Source: Symsagittifera roscoffensis (lineage: Eukaryota; Xenacoelomorpha; Acoela; Convolutidae). From it: DNA of 64,000 nucleotides. This document shows, piece after piece, positions 9,899-22,994 of this stretch. How positions within the stretch are numbered: position 1 is the stretch's first letter; the number at the start of each line of letters is the position of its first letter. A program made the position numbers and the translations under genes. Where the stretch lies: assembly GCF_963678635.1 (NCBI RefSeq), contig NC_087071.1, positions 19,655,613 through 19,719,612 on the forward strand. Direction: 5' to 3'. The notes beneath the pieces were generated by a model, which was not told where the DNA came from, did not search any database, and worked only from the letters and a program-made list of their open reading frames with translations.

Positions 9899-10470
9899 TT
9901 GCGATAATAAAAAGCATACTAGAAAGGTCGAGAACAAGGGGAAACAGCAGTTGGTTACATCCTCGTCAAGCAGTCAAGAAAACGACTTTGAAAAAGAACT
10001 TACATGAGCATTTCTGGAGTTTCTGTAGAAATATACCGTCCGCATCATGCCGAGCGAGAGCAGCCTACGGAAGACTTATCTTCAAAAGGTTTACGAAACT
10101 ATGCAGATCGCACATCTTGAAAGTCTTCAAGACAAAGACTATTTTATTAACATCGACGATACGCATGACGCTTGCGGGAGACGAGTTGCTGCTGCATTGG
10201 TTGGCCCCTTGGACAATCTGAACAACCAATTCTCGTGGATCTAGAAGAATTTGATGCTACATCGTGGAGATGGCAGATGTTCTCAACGCGCAAACTTTCA
10301 AACTGGGAGAGAGCAATCCAGCAGATGTTCTGATATACAAGAACGCATCATTCGTCAATGCCGAAACAGAAGGAGTTTTCTCCGTTCTTTCTAATCTGTT
10401 GGCGCCACAAAGGCTGAGCCTTACTTTTGAACATGTTAAACAACATTTGGTTGTAATGTACAAATTAAGT
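9899..10470 (+). pseudogene. hAT-family transposase relic, truncated and internally deleted
   Basis: Two coding remnants in different frames. The first (9903-10243) has stops at 10005 and 10026, then MPSESSLRKTYLQKVYE and the catalytic-core motif INIDDTHDACGRR followed by ALVGPLDN; this matches the region of hAT-like transposases with an IDETTD-type motif, here with D-D in place of D-E. The second (10264-10470) carries the C-terminal dimerisation-type segment, E-x-VFSVLSNLLAPQR...F...KQHLV. Intact proteins have some hundreds of residues between these; here only a few codons remain, so a large internal deletion is inferred. The relic is GC-richer than its flanks. Its N-terminus is missing where the LTR element begins, so the retrotransposon probably inserted into it and the rest may lie left of the window. 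Confidence 0.75.
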
Positions 10471-10925
10471 TTTCAGATACAGTTTTGTTTTTCTTGTAGA
10501 AATTTTTGGATTTTACACGCAATTTTTGGCGAAATTAGACGCAAATTCATCCGGACACTGCATATGACTCAAGATTTTACAATCTATTTTTTTTTGGCCG
10601 GACAAAATGGAAACACCTCAAACTTTCAGTTCCAACAAAAATCTCAGAACTTAAACTGTATGGACGTGATTTTATGATGGCTTGCCTTCAAGGCTACTTC
10701 TATTGTTCTGATTTTCTAAAAAAAAACGTTATGATTAATTATGCATGGTGTGGTTTTTAATTCAATCAATAATTGGCGTTCGAAGTAATCATTTTTAATA
10801 CCAAAACATCCTTGAAGTATCGACTTCTTCAATCAAAGTGTAAGCAGATATTTAGTATCCTATCTTTTTTGCATAATTCTGTTTGAAAACAGCCAATTTT
10901 TTTTAAGTTCTGGAATAATTTCTAG
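10471..10925. other. Non-coding stretch, nothing recognised
   Basis: AT-rich DNA between the hAT relic and the first micro-exon. If the exons are real this is intron. Confidence 0.5.
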
Positions 10926-10959
10926 GCGCTTTGAAGACTTTTTCCATGATGCTGAAAGC
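10926..10959 (+). other. Candidate 34-nt micro-exon of a host gene
   Basis: Preceded by AATAATTTCTAG and followed by the consensus donor GTAAGTAA. The open frame with one leading base reads RFEDFFHDAES and leaves phase 0. That matches the open phase-0 frame of the next candidate exon at 11168, across a 208-bp intron. The alternative open frame runs into a stop in the next exon. Host gene unknown. Confidence 0.45.
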
Positions 10960-11167
10960 GTAAGTAAAATTATTTGTGCGTGAAGAAATATTCCATAAAA
11001 CAAAAATCGTTTCAAAATGAATTGAGGCAAGCTATTTGGTCGTATAAGCTCCACACATCTTTTGTTTTCACAGTTGATCTTCTATTTTGTCAAAAAATTA
11101 CAACTTTTAATAATTTTTGAAAAAAAAAAACAATTTAAACCATACTAAGGGCAATCGTATTGTTCAG

Positions 11168-11234
11168 GGTTCTGTCCAGATATTAAAGCAGTCTTATTTG
11201 GATCTACAACGCCTGCGATTAATCCTAAAATTGC
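11168..11234 (+). other. Candidate 67-nt exon, present in both tandem units
   Basis: Acceptor side has a TACTAAG branch-point-like motif and TTGTTCAG; the donor is GTAAGTGA. Phase 0 reads GSVQILKQSYLDLQRLRL... and is open to the end; a second frame (FCPDIKAVLFGSTTPAINP) is also open, so the true frame is uncertain, though phase matching with 10926-10959 favours the first. The last 44 bases and donor are identical at 27683-27726, where the rest is lost in the gap. Identity there exceeds that of the adjoining DNA, consistent with constraint but short. Confidence 0.5.
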
Positions 11235-11694
11235 GTAAGTGACAATTTAAATCATGAGGCAAAATTGAGCTGTTTTTAAAACGCTACTTTACGCAAAGCA
11301 ATTCGTTTCATACTTCAGAAAGTGGGTGTTTTGCATTTTTTGGATCATTTATGTTCACAAAAAATTTTATCGTCGACAATAAAGGACAAAATATAAAGGC
11401 AAATTTTATTGTACGTAATTAGTAAAGTTAATCAAATTTGCATATGAATTATGTAAATGTAAAAGTTTCCAAGATTTTTCAAAAATCACCAATGCGACCA
11501 CATGGTGAAAATGGGTAAAAAGTAGCTTGAAATTGTTATTACAGTTACCCAATTACTAATTTTCTCAGTAACTCATTCTATAAAATAAGTTCTGGAATAA
11601 GAGTTATCATGTTGTTTGTATTTAAGTATTTAAGACAAAAACGGCTGCTGAAGAAATTTTTCAGACAAGTCAAAAATTCCAGTCCAAGTTTAAA

Positions 11695-12160
11695 CAGAGT
11701 TTGAGCGGTTTGAGTGGGTTTTCTAGACTATTATTATTATTTTGCTCGCGATTGAGCGGTTTGAAGCGGTTTTGCTGCGGTCTCTGCGGTTTTGTTTGGT
11801 TTTTGAGAGGCTTGTAAAATTGTAGGGCGGTTTTCTGTTTGACTTTTAAAGAGACCTAATGATACTTGAAACTGATTTTTGGATCCTGGAGCAAATTAGA
11901 TTGGCTTTTGTTTATATTTCCGGTTTATGGAAGGTTGAACATTTTAAGGGTTGATCGTGTATGCACTGCAAAAAAAACATGAGGAGAAAAATTTTGGGAT
12001 GAATTTTAAAAAAAATGTATATTAAGAATTGAGGGGATTGAGAAATTTTTGCTGAGATTTGATTAGTTTTGAGCGGTTTGATAGTTTTTTATGCAAGATT
12101 TTAGCAAGCTTTGAGCGGTTTGAGCGCAAGCGTCAACAAATAAACCGCTCAAATTTTGAG
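11695..12160. repeat. Scattered GAGCGGTTTGA motif cluster
   Basis: GAGCGGTTTGA and near variants (GAAGCGGTTTTG, GAGCGGTTTGAGCGCAAGCG) recur about ten times, and again in unit 2 at 28195-28625. It reads as a decayed minisatellite. Confidence 0.6.
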
Positions 12161-12479
12161 CTGGATTTTGACTAGTTTCTGAAGCCTTTAGAACAACTAA
12201 GTCAGGGAATGTTTTCGGAGTAGATCAAACATATCACTTTGAACACGTATGAACCTTATTACCTCCAAACAAACTGGCTTGATTTCAATTGATATCATTC
12301 AGTCATTTCGTAATCTAAACCAAAAAGTTTATAATCTGTAGCTCAGGAGGACGAAGGGCAAAAACCAATGTTGTCCTAGCTTAATTTTCAATATCAGTAA
12401 CTGAGAGGTTGGAAAAGACAATTCTTAACCCGTTTCATCCCATTTTTAATAAAAACAAGAAAAACGACTAAACTTTTTC

Positions 12480-13730
12480 TTATAAAAGTGCGCAATTCAC
12501 ATTCGTTTTGCCTTTGAATTTATCAAACTTTAAATGCAAACACTGAACGAAATGTGAATAAGAAGACTCGAGATTATCCAATTGGTCCCCGTGACACAGG
12601 GAATTAGATAATAGCTTGACTGCATAATTAGAGCACGACCGGCTACAGTTAGTATCACCACAAACCAAATATGCACAAGAAAAACAAAGAAAAAAATTGA
12701 ATCATTTGTTTTATAAAAACTAGCAATTAAAAGATTCATTTAAATATCTCCGACTTAAAGAAACCTTTATTATAACACATATTTGTTTTAAATAGTTTAA
12801 ATAGTTTAAATTTTGTGAAACAAAAATTTTAAACAGGTTTATCTCAAAACTGCGAGGTTTTTTCCGCAAATGTTTTAAATCTTGTTCGAAACTGAAACGG
12901 CTTTTAATTGATGTATCACTCAACCCACCACGATGAACTCTTTTCGTCCCTAATTTCGCGTGAAAAAGAAATTAAAACGCACACGAAGACATAATTGCCG
13001 CCAGCTTCAAAACTACGCTTTACATCATAAGCCGAGATCAGCTCTGAAGTTTTTGTCTAATTTGTCTTTCAATTGAAACACTTCATTTACTTATACAAAC
13101 CTCAAAGATCTTGTGCAATTTTTCAAAAATTAGGTTTCAAAAAGTTTGCAATTACTTCAGTAACAATTTTCCCGGAACAGTAGCCCTTCTCCCAAAATCT
13201 TGACATTCTCCATGAACTTCGCAAGCTGAAACAAGAATATTAATTCCAATTGAAATCTTCAGCATTATTATAACTCTTCAATAATATTCACTTATTGAAA
13301 AAAATACTATACCTTAAACCAAACAAAGCTTTCCATTTTTTGTCGAGAACAAACTACCTTGATATTGAAAAATTGCGCCAGTACGTGAGAAAAATGATAG
13401 TTGACGGTGGAGAACTAGGAATAAAAGCAACAACTATTTTATTTTTTGTTGCTGTTCTACTCAGATTGACCAAAAATACACAACAAACAATTCCATACGA
13501 CGGAAAAAGGGTTATTTGTAGTTTCCATACAAATCCATGGCAAAGAATCTAAGAAAAAGAATGTAAGAAAGGCAAGATATTCATTTTCCCACACTTTGAT
13601 AATTTATGATAAAAGTTTGTCGCTAATTTGTTTGTTCAAAGAACAAGCTTTGCTCAATAATTTGTATTTCATCAGGAAACTCAAAAACAAAAACTTTTCA
13701 CATACAAAGAAAAAAACATCGCAAACAACT
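12480..13730. repeat. Older duplication inside unit 1, subunit a
   Basis: Loosely collinear with 14110-15300: a 5' segment around ATTATCAAACTTTAAATG / AATCAAACATTAAATGTG, a middle GGAACAGTAGCCC / GGAACAGTACCCCC, and CAAACAAAGCTTTCC / CCAACAAAATTTTCC. Much more diverged than the unit 1/unit 2 pair, so it predates that event. The same pair occurs in unit 2. Confidence 0.55.
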
Positions 13731-14109
13731 CAGTGAAATTTTTATTTTTGAAAGGATAGAGAAAAAAACAAATACTATTATTTTTTCAGACTATAAAGCT
13801 TGCATTCTAAAAACACAGTGTTTGAAATATGCTTACTTTATGACATATTCAATTCGGTCTTATTAATTGAAAAATAAAACAACAAGACCGATACTTCAAA
13901 CTCACCTTCCTTCTTGAAACACAATTTTGCTAGTACAATTTTTTAGAAAGGAACGAATTTGTAAAATACTGATTTTTAATTGAATGAATTTTGGAAAGGA
14001 ATGATTCAGAAAGTGAAAAAACAAGGGTGGAACTCGACCAGTTTTGACCCAGTTAACAAATTAATTTAAAAAGATAAGAAGGTCAAAAATGGTCATAACT
14101 GGTTTTGCT

Positions 14110-15300
14110 ACTTTTCAAAAACGGACGAGAGGTTAACGCAAATCACATTTTTTTTGCCAATGAAATAATCAAACATTAAATGTGAACTTGGAATAGAATG
14201 TTTATAGGAAGATCCAAGATTATTTGATCTAAGCGATACGAGGATATATATACGATGGCTTGACTTCCAAATGTTGTTATTGACCATTTGTTGCAAATGT
14301 TGTTATTGGCCATTTGTTGTTATTTAAAAAAATGACAAAAAAACGCAGAAAGAACCTCAAACCTTTCAAATTTTCTAGAGCAGAATTTTAAATTTAATCA
14401 AACCAATTTCAAATAAAATGCTTCCACTTATAAGAATTTTTTTTTCTTTTAAAAAATCGATCTGCTTAATTTTCCGCACAAGTTAAATGGAAATGAACAA
14501 TTCCAAACCGAAAACCGAAAAACGCAAAACGAAACTAAAACACATTTGAAGACATACTTGCCACCTTTCAGTAGTCTGAGTGAAACTTAAAGGTCTCAAG
14601 TAACTCTCTGATGTGTTTTTCAACGGATCAGTTCAAACGGATCAGTTCTTTTACTTTCAAACGGATCAGTTCATTTGCAAACAATAAAGACTATGGGCGT
14701 GGTTGTCACTTGCACTTTGTTCATAAACTATTTTTTTTTCCATTTTTTTCAGTGAAGACTTTTTGGAACAGTACCCCCTCTCTCACAACCTTGTAATTCT
14801 CTCAAAACTTGCGATTAAAATAATAAGAAGAATGACTCTGGTTGAAATATGCAAAACTTTGCAGAATATCTTTGGTATTGTACAATATTTTACACTTAAT
14901 AATTATTAGAGTTTTTCAAACCCAACAAAATTTTCCATTTTTGTCAAGACCAAATTAGCATAACATCGACAAATTACTCTATCTCGTTGGGAAAATGACA
15001 GAGATGAGAACGGCTTTGTTTTTTTTACAGATTTAGGAATAAAAGTTAGATCTCTTTTACTCTTGTCATTTTTGTATCATTCAGGTTGACCAACATTGCT
15101 TAGCAAACTTTTCCATAATACAAAAGCTTATTTATACCCTCCATACAATTCATGTTAAAAAATGTATGAAAAGACAAATTAAACACTTACCATACTCTGG
15201 AATTCCATGATAAAAATTTTATCTAAAAAACACAAACAACAAAACTTTTCTCACACAAAAAAAAACTAAAACTATTACGCAAAAAATTCAAGATAAACTT
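14110..15300. repeat. Older duplication inside unit 1, subunit b
   Basis: Partner of 12480-13730. No supported gene; AT-rich. Confidence 0.5.
15191..15222 (-). other. Candidate 32-nt minus-strand micro-exon, unit 1
   Basis: On the minus strand a pyrimidine-rich tract and TTTTTTAG precede ATAAAATTTTTATCATGG..., which ends CAGAGTATG followed by the consensus donor GTAAGTGT. The third frame is open (KIFIMEFQSM). The same acceptor, length, donor and open frame recur in unit 2 at 32013-32044 with two substitutions. AT-rich DNA can produce this by chance. Confidence 0.25.
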
Positions 15301-18044
15301 TATTTTCGTAAGGATGTAAAAAAGGCTAAACATATATTTTTTTCACGGCTAAAAAGCTTGTACTCTAATGAACGCATTGATAGTATCTCACCAATTAAAA
15401 ACTAAAACAAACTGATTGATGTTTCACACAAAATCTTCTTTCTGATTTATAAATCTCGTGTGAGCTGCATTACGTTTGCGACAAAAGTTTACAAGTGTGT
15501 TTGTACAATTCTTTAGAAATGATTGATATTGCATAATTTATTTGCAAGTCGAAAAAAAACAAGAAAGGTTTTTAATGAAAAAAGGCTTGTCATGCAATCC
15601 CAAATGAAAAAGTTTTCTGAATTTTTGTACCGAGTTGAAAATCATGTGTTGGACAACCGAAGCAATCTCAGTCATCAAAAAGTCATGTCGAGCTGCAAGA
15701 AAAAAAACCAACAAAAAAAATTTCGAGAGTTTCATCTTCTACGAAATTGTTCATCATACATTCGCTGTATTTTAAGTTTTTACCAATCGTTTTTCATCCT
15801 TTACAATTGCCTTCGTTGTTTCTACTTTTTTTTGTTAAAAATGTGAGCCTGGCTAACGTTTTATTCTGAACATCAATTTTTGCATGCAACAAATATGTTC
15901 GAAAAAGGCTTGCTTGAGCATAGTAAATTCGTATTTTTAAAAAACTTTCTCAATGAAAAAATTTATATCAGACAGTTCTATAAACAAAAAATTGTATTAC
16001 TGAGCATTTTTGAAAAAAGTATCATATCGCATTATCATGATCGGAAAGCTTCAAAACTGTAAAACGAACAAAATTTAAAAAACACGTTTTTTTCTAGGGT
16101 ACATTTTTTCTTATTTAAAACTTTTTGTTTTTGATCACATTTTTGACAATGAGTATTTTTTACATAAATATTTTGAACTGATTTAAAATTACATGACACA
16201 TTTTTTGAAAGAAGTGCTTGAACTCTTACTACCGAAAAATGCATCTTTTTAAATCACATTTTTGATAACTAAAATGTTTTGATTTACCGAAAAGATCTTA
16301 ACTTAATTGAAATTACATGCAGTAATTTTTGAGGTAATCGAAACATTTACTATGACCAAAAAAGGTTTATCATACAATTTTTGCAGTGGTAAAATAGTAA
16401 AATACCAATTTTGTTATATTCAAAAAATGTTTTTTTTTGATCATCAGAAAGTTTCAAGGCGTTTAATAAGACTTAAAGGTTGATGAAAAAACTCAAAAAG
16501 CTCCTTCTCAATGTTAATGCAAGTTGACTTGGATTACTTAATACCTTCTATTTTACACATATTTTTTACGCAATGAATTTAATTTCATTAGTTATTTTTA
16601 AATAAAAAATAGGCAGTTTTTCCGAATTTTGATAAAACGAAGAACTAGTTGTTAAAATTTACGACTTTGCTTAGAAATTCGCACTGTTAGTTGACCAGAA
16701 AGAAAACAAAAATTTCTTTGAAAAACTTTAGTAAATATCTTTGACTTGAAACAAATTTTAGTTTTCCTGTAAAATGTTCTGAATATTCCATTGAACTATC
16801 TGAACCAATGAATCTTTCATTAATAATTCAAACAATATGATTTTGAAGCAAAACATTTTTCAAACACTATACACTTTTTTCGAAAATTTACTCTTTGCTC
16901 TTGCAGGAACACAGCTGGCAAAAATGTTGAAAATGAAAAAAATTCAGCCTGGCTAAAACTTTTAAAAAATTTTTAGTTAAAACCATAGTCAATTGAGGAT
17001 CCATTATGTACAGGTTTTTTTGTAATTGACCTTTAAAATTAAGTTTAAATGACTCAATTTTACGAAAATGTAGTTCGGTTTCCTTTTTCAAACTTTTGCC
17101 CAACTATAGGCTTAAAGTTACAATTGAAATAAACCAAATTTAGTAACTAAAAAGCATTTAAGAGAAAATAATCATTTTTTTGCTGACGTAAAACAAAATT
17201 GAACAGAATTGTATATTAATTGCTTACTTAAATCGATTATATTCCATTAACTGTCTCGAAAAGAACCTAATCAATTTCAATATCAAGGAAGTCAATTCCT
17301 TCATAATGAGAAATTTATTTGAGTCCCCGTGTTGCTTGGTGTGTATAGAAAAAATGCTGATCTTACAATTACCATAGAAGTGATTATATGACATGCATTT
17401 TTCATCAAAACTTGTCCTAGCAACTCTGTTTCTTAGAATTGAAACCCATACCACACAACTGTTTGGCAGTTTTGTTCCAAGAAAATGTTTTGATTTGAAT
17501 AAAAGCTCTCCGAACAAGAATATTTATCAAAAAAATCTAAGAAAATTGTATGACATGCATTTTCCATCGCAAAAAGAAAAAAAAACTAGTGGTAAAAAAT
17601 TTCTCTCGGTTTTGATTGCAAAATCCCTTCTATGTCCGAAAAATCATTTTACGATTGAAGATTTTTGCCTACAAAGTTCGATTTTTTGCTTCTATCAAGT
17701 AGTCTAGGTTGAAACTTCCGCACAACAAAACTGAAAATCGAAAATATTTTTTATGAAAATTTGATATGTAATTTTTTTTTTACAAATGCTAAAATGAAAC
17801 TAAATCTGTAAAAATGTTTTTCTTAGTTTCTATGTTTTTCAAAGCACTGTTTTATTAGCAAGAGAATTTTTGCATTTTTTTGAATAAATTTGCGTGAAAA
17901 CCTAAGTATTATTTAATATGGCGAATCAGCCAAATAGAGCCTATTCGAGTAAAGCTGCCGATAAAACAAGGTGTATTTTTTTGTTACCAGCATCCAGTTT
18001 CAAGCGTTAAGAATCGATTACATTTTGATTTTAGTACCAGTCTT

Positions 18045-18860
18045 ACTAAAATTGAGAAACAATCGATTTTAATCAATTATTGTTCAAATATAATCTCTCC
18101 CTTTAAAATCAAAACATAATTAATTATCATTTAATATAATCGATTATTGATTCGTCTACTTTTAAATACAATTATAATCATTTATATTTGATTAGAATCC
18201 ATTATTTTTATTCAATTTTCTAATTCATTATTTTTGCACAAAAATCCATTATAATTGCTCATAATTGATTACAATCAGTTTAGTTTGTCCATTTTGTCTT
18301 CGAAGTTGCATCTAAATTGCTTATATTTTATGCTTTTTGTAGACGTTTGTTCCTATAAAAAATGAAAAATATGTTTTTTGAAGTTTTCCAATCAAATCAA
18401 ATTTTTATCGTTAATGGTTTTTAAGGTTTTTTATCGTTTCTTCCCCATTAGAGTTGTTTTGTGATGCATATTTCTTAAATCTTTTTTGAGCACCAAAACA
18501 TCAGCAAATTGATTTAGTTTTATGGTTGATTCGGAAGATTTATTTTTCATCTACCGCGGGAACTTTTCCACTCATATGAAAGGATCTCTTTCGTCGTAAG
18601 ACTTTGTGTTCAGATGAAACAAAGTGTTCAAGATATTTCTTTTTTAGAGATTCTCCTATTGACACAAAAATAATAACCCATAAAATATAATTCTACTATA
18701 GTTTTGATTTGACAAAATTTTGGCAATATAAGAGATTATAATCGATTATAATTAATTCTAAGTGTTTTTTGTAAGAACTATAATCAATTATAATCGATTA
18801 TAAGAGATCATAATCTCTTAGAAAATTTCACGATTATAATCTACGATTATAATATCACGA
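18045..18860. repeat. AATCGATTATAAT palindrome arrays, unit 1
   Basis: Two clusters (18045-18290 and 18725-18860) of short palindromic words such as ATAATCGATTATAAT and AATCAATTATAAT. Counterparts lie at 34855-35140 and 35570-35715. No gene. Confidence 0.8.
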
Positions 18861-20659
18861 TTATACTTCGACTGTCAATTATTTATCATACACGTCGTTA
18901 AAATGTCTCTTTGAAATGAAAGACAGAGTTTGTTTTCAAAGTTGTCCATTAAAACTTTTTAAACATCTAATTTTGGTGAATAGAAACAATTATAATTGTC
19001 AAAAAGTCACCACAATAATCCGTTATAATCGATTACTTACGCATAAACTTGGATGTGGGTAGATAATCCTTTGCTTTTTGCAATTTCGGACAAAATCAAA
19101 AATTCAAAACTGAAACTCGTGAAACGCAATTAAGTTTTATACTTTTGCTTTAAGAAAAACGGCTTGACAAATAAACTCTTAGTATGAAAAAAATGGTTAT
19201 CATATATTTTCATAGTATGGAAAAATGATTATGATTACGTTTTCCTAGTATAAAAAATTGTTTATGCTATTTTAATACCTTTTTGATCTGAAAAAAAAAT
19301 GACAAGAACTTTCATTGTATAGAAAAGTTGCTTGTCAAACTATTTTTTCCTCTGAATTTTAGTAACAAACATTTTTTTCTTGTCTTAAAATGATGTGTGT
19401 GACAAGAAGTTTTTGTCTCATAGAGGTTAATTTGATCAACATGCTACAGTCTAAAATTTACAAAATAATCAATTATTTTTAAGTCTAATTTCCATCAATG
19501 GAAAGAATTTTTTGGGCATCAATTTTTTTCTTTTTGCCATCCCCTTTTTGTTTATCCTCTGAAAAATCGATGAATATTGTCTTGAGTTGATCTCTTCCCT
19601 CCTGTCAATTTGTAGTTTGTTATTTAATTTGCCTTCTTAGATATAGTTATCAAGGAAAGTATTAGCATTTATCTATGGAATTATCATCTATGGAAGGTGT
19701 TGCTTAGAGATCTTAAACATGGATAACGGGCTCTGAAAGCAATAAAATGAAGCTTTACAGAGTTGTATTTTTATTAATTCTAAAGATTAAGATCGTGCTG
19801 AAAGTCATTATCGAGCGCAAATATAGCAGAACAGAAACGTCTTTTTGAATCCTAGATAGCATGTTAGCGCCACCAACATATGATAGTGAAAAATTCAATC
19901 AAATAAAGTCAAGTTTTGAACAACGTTTAAATAATACACTTCGTGGAAATGTCTCATTGAAATGAAAGACAGGGTTTGGTTTCAAATAGTTATCCAATAA
20001 AAATTGTCAACTTAACCTATCCCGCGCCGAGGAGCTCAATTTAATGTTTTGATTTATTTCTCAGCCAAAATTTGGCATCTTTATTGTCTCGATGCGGTAT
20101 GTTACGACAATCTCGGCACTTTTTTTGATAAGTTCCAATTTTTTTACCCAGAAAAAAATTACCGGATAATTGCTAAAACAAGCTCAGATATGTTTCGACT
20201 CTCATGAACAAAGGTGTTTTTTTTTCGACTGTCTTGATTTAATTGGTCGAAGTTTTTCCGTATATTTGTTCCACTTCAAACACAAAGGAGAAGCTGCCAT
20301 TCTTATACACGAAAAAGCATTTCAGATAGCCGGTAATCTCAAACTTTTTCCTGATTTTTAAAAAAAGTTTTCTGGTCAAAGTTTAGCTGTGATGCTTTGC
20401 AAAACGAAAAAGGTTGAAAATCCCCCCCCCCCCCGCATATTGTGAAAAATACAATCCACATATTTTCGAGTTGAAAAGTATATTTATATGAACAATCAAA
20501 TTGCCTCGTAAAAAGGTGCAAAGACTTCAAAACCAGCTTAATTCAACACTAAGAAAAACAATTACCCGAAATCAAGGGGGTGGTGGTCACTAGCAAGTTT
20601 TCCTAAAGAAAAATTATTTCAAAATAATTCTGAATAGTTCAGCAACCCGCACCGAGCAC

Positions 20660-21600
20660 CCATGGATCATAATCGATTATATTGTCATAATATGGTCAGC
20701 ATCTATAAAATGACATAATAATCGATTATAATCCATTAAAAATGGATTATAATCCTAATATTTTTTATCCCAATAAAATCCATTATAATCGATTATAATC
20801 GATTATAATGGATTTTTTTGAGGGGTTATTCATGAAATTTACAATTTTGTTCAAAATTATCTCATTTCCTGTTTAATGTAGTTGCTAAGTGTTATGTTTC
20901 ATAAAATGTTACATTTAAGAAAAAAATTTATATATTTTTTGTCTCTACTTTTTCTAACTCATAGCAGTTTAACACTTCTCTTTACTGGTTTTTTTTACCA
21001 CAACCCCCTCCCCCACCCCTAGTTTACCAACCCCCCCCCCCCTACCCAATTTACCCCCCCCCCCCCAGCCAGTTATGCCCCCAGTATACTACTACCCACC
21101 AGTTTACTATCCCCCCCCCCGTTTACCCCCTCCCACCATTTACCACCCCTCGAGTTTACTCTGCCCCTTTAGATGGGGGGGGGGGGTGAAAGAAAGCTTC
21201 AGGGGGCGAGGGAATGACCAGTTTAACCCCCCATCCCCCAGTTTACACCCTCCCCCAGTTTACCCTGCCCCTTTAGTTGGGGGGAGGTAAAAAAGCTTGA
21301 GGGCGCGAGGGGGCGAAGTTGAGACATGGCATTTAGTAAAAAACAGGGCATAAAATCTTCAAACTTCTCGCAAAATTTGCAAAGTTTTGCGAAAAATAAT
21401 CGAATTTAGTTCTAAAAATGTAATGGATTATAATAAATTATAATGGATTATAAAGGATTTTCATTTCAAAATAATCGATATAATGGATTATCTTGGCAAA
21501 AATAATCGATTTCAGTGACAAAAATAATGGATTATAATGGCTATTTAATCGATCTCGTGGTCTGAATTTTACATCCGTAATGGATTATAATCGATTATTT
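20660..21600. repeat. C-rich minisatellite core between palindrome arrays (unit 1 only)
   Basis: Left arm 20665-20820 and right arm 21415-21600 are arrays of ATTATAATCGATTATAAT-type words and ATGGATTATAATGG variants. Between them (21001-21310) is a C-rich minisatellite with the recurring word CCAGTTTACC and C runs of up to 14, giving G runs on the minus strand. Unit 2 lacks the block: it passes directly from the 20640 equivalent (37500) to the 21640 equivalent (37520). Confidence 0.85.
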
Positions 21601-22994
21601 TTGTCTCAGGAATCCTAGAAAGCTCCCAAAATCTCCCAAAATTATTCCTGCTTCATTGTCGGCTCAAAAATAGAGCTTTTTTGCGCAGAACTATAAAATT
21701 ACTCATATTATAATTTATGCAAACAAAGTAGACAACTTTGAAAACCAATTTGGCTTCTTCTTATATGGCCTTCCACCAAGTTCTGTTCCATCCATAAAAG
21801 TAATAGCACTGAAAAACAATATTGAAAACGAGCCAAACCTAATTTTTTCAAGCTACAAATTGTAAAAATTGTTCAAAGGTAATATGTTCCAAAGCATGTA
21901 GGCGATCCGTATTGCATATCATAGCCGTGTTTCCTAGAATATTATTTTATGTTAAGTTTAATTTTTATTTTTGATATTACTTAGCAAAGTCAATTCCACT
22001 GAATTGAGGAAGCGAACGAAAATACATTTTTGCTTTGTTAGAAATTAAGCTTAGCGTCAAAAGTTGAGTTCTCATTGAAACAGATGGCGCAAAAAAATAT
22101 TCTTAACCTTCATTCGAAAAAAAATATCAAAACGAAAACTTGATGAATTCTTCGATATATCATATGTTGTAACAGTGGTGACCCTATTACACTCCACATC
22201 TCCGCAATTCAGAGGTTTTGTTTCCATTTTATTTTCTCTATTGTTTTGGCTAAATGAGTGGTTTTACGTGAGCGTTTTTTACGCCTAAGATGCGTGAAAA
22301 GTTTTTTTACGGAGACCAAAATGACACATCGAAAGTTATAGTCTAACAGACCTAGGAATTCTTGGATTCTGAGTTTTTTGAGTTGGTTTGAAAATCGCGT
22401 GTTCATAAAAATTTCAAAGAAAAGAAAAAAGAAAAATATAACGAATGATAGATCTTGTTTTTAGTGAAAAAAGATCAGCTTTCTTTACCTCACTTAGACA
22501 TTAGATTTATAGCTTTTTCCGCTCCTCCGGGATACCATCCCAAAATGTTAGCTGGTTTTTGGGCTTGTTTCCACATAGTTAGTTTTTGAGCTTGTTTCCA
22601 GTAACTCAATCCCTCCTACAACAGTTTTTCAAAGCTGGACAGCAAAACAAGGTTTCAATCCACAGTTGAAACGAAGAGCAAAAAAGTGACTGGAGACCAA
22701 CTGCCGGAGATATAGACAAATCACCGTTATCTCATTATTGATATGATAGAACTAAATGTAATTTGACAAAATTGCAAAAAAGTAACAGTTTTGTAAAGTG
22801 AGAACCAATTCGTTGATTTTTAACGCCCCGCGTTTCTATAAAGTATTCTTGCTCAAAATTCTACGCTGGTCTGAAGATTCACTTTTACCTTGTCCCAAAT
22901 TAATTTATTTAAGATCAGATTTGATTTTTTCTTGGCTAGCTCGAAAACCTTCCTTAGTTCTTTTCTTTAAAATGTTTTTTTTTTCTAACCTCTA

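Noticed and set aside
9817-10221. 134-codon plus-strand ORF over the LTR and hAT relic.
   Set aside because: It is out of frame with the recognisable hAT motifs and starts inside the LTR.
13295-13552. 85-codon plus-strand ORF, with a loosely related one at 31612-31869.
   Set aside because: The paralogous unit does not keep the frame, and codon composition is that of the surrounding AT-rich DNA.
18045-18860. CRISPR-like array of regular repeats.
   Set aside because: Spacing is irregular, the words are palindromic and AT-only, and the DNA is eukaryotic.
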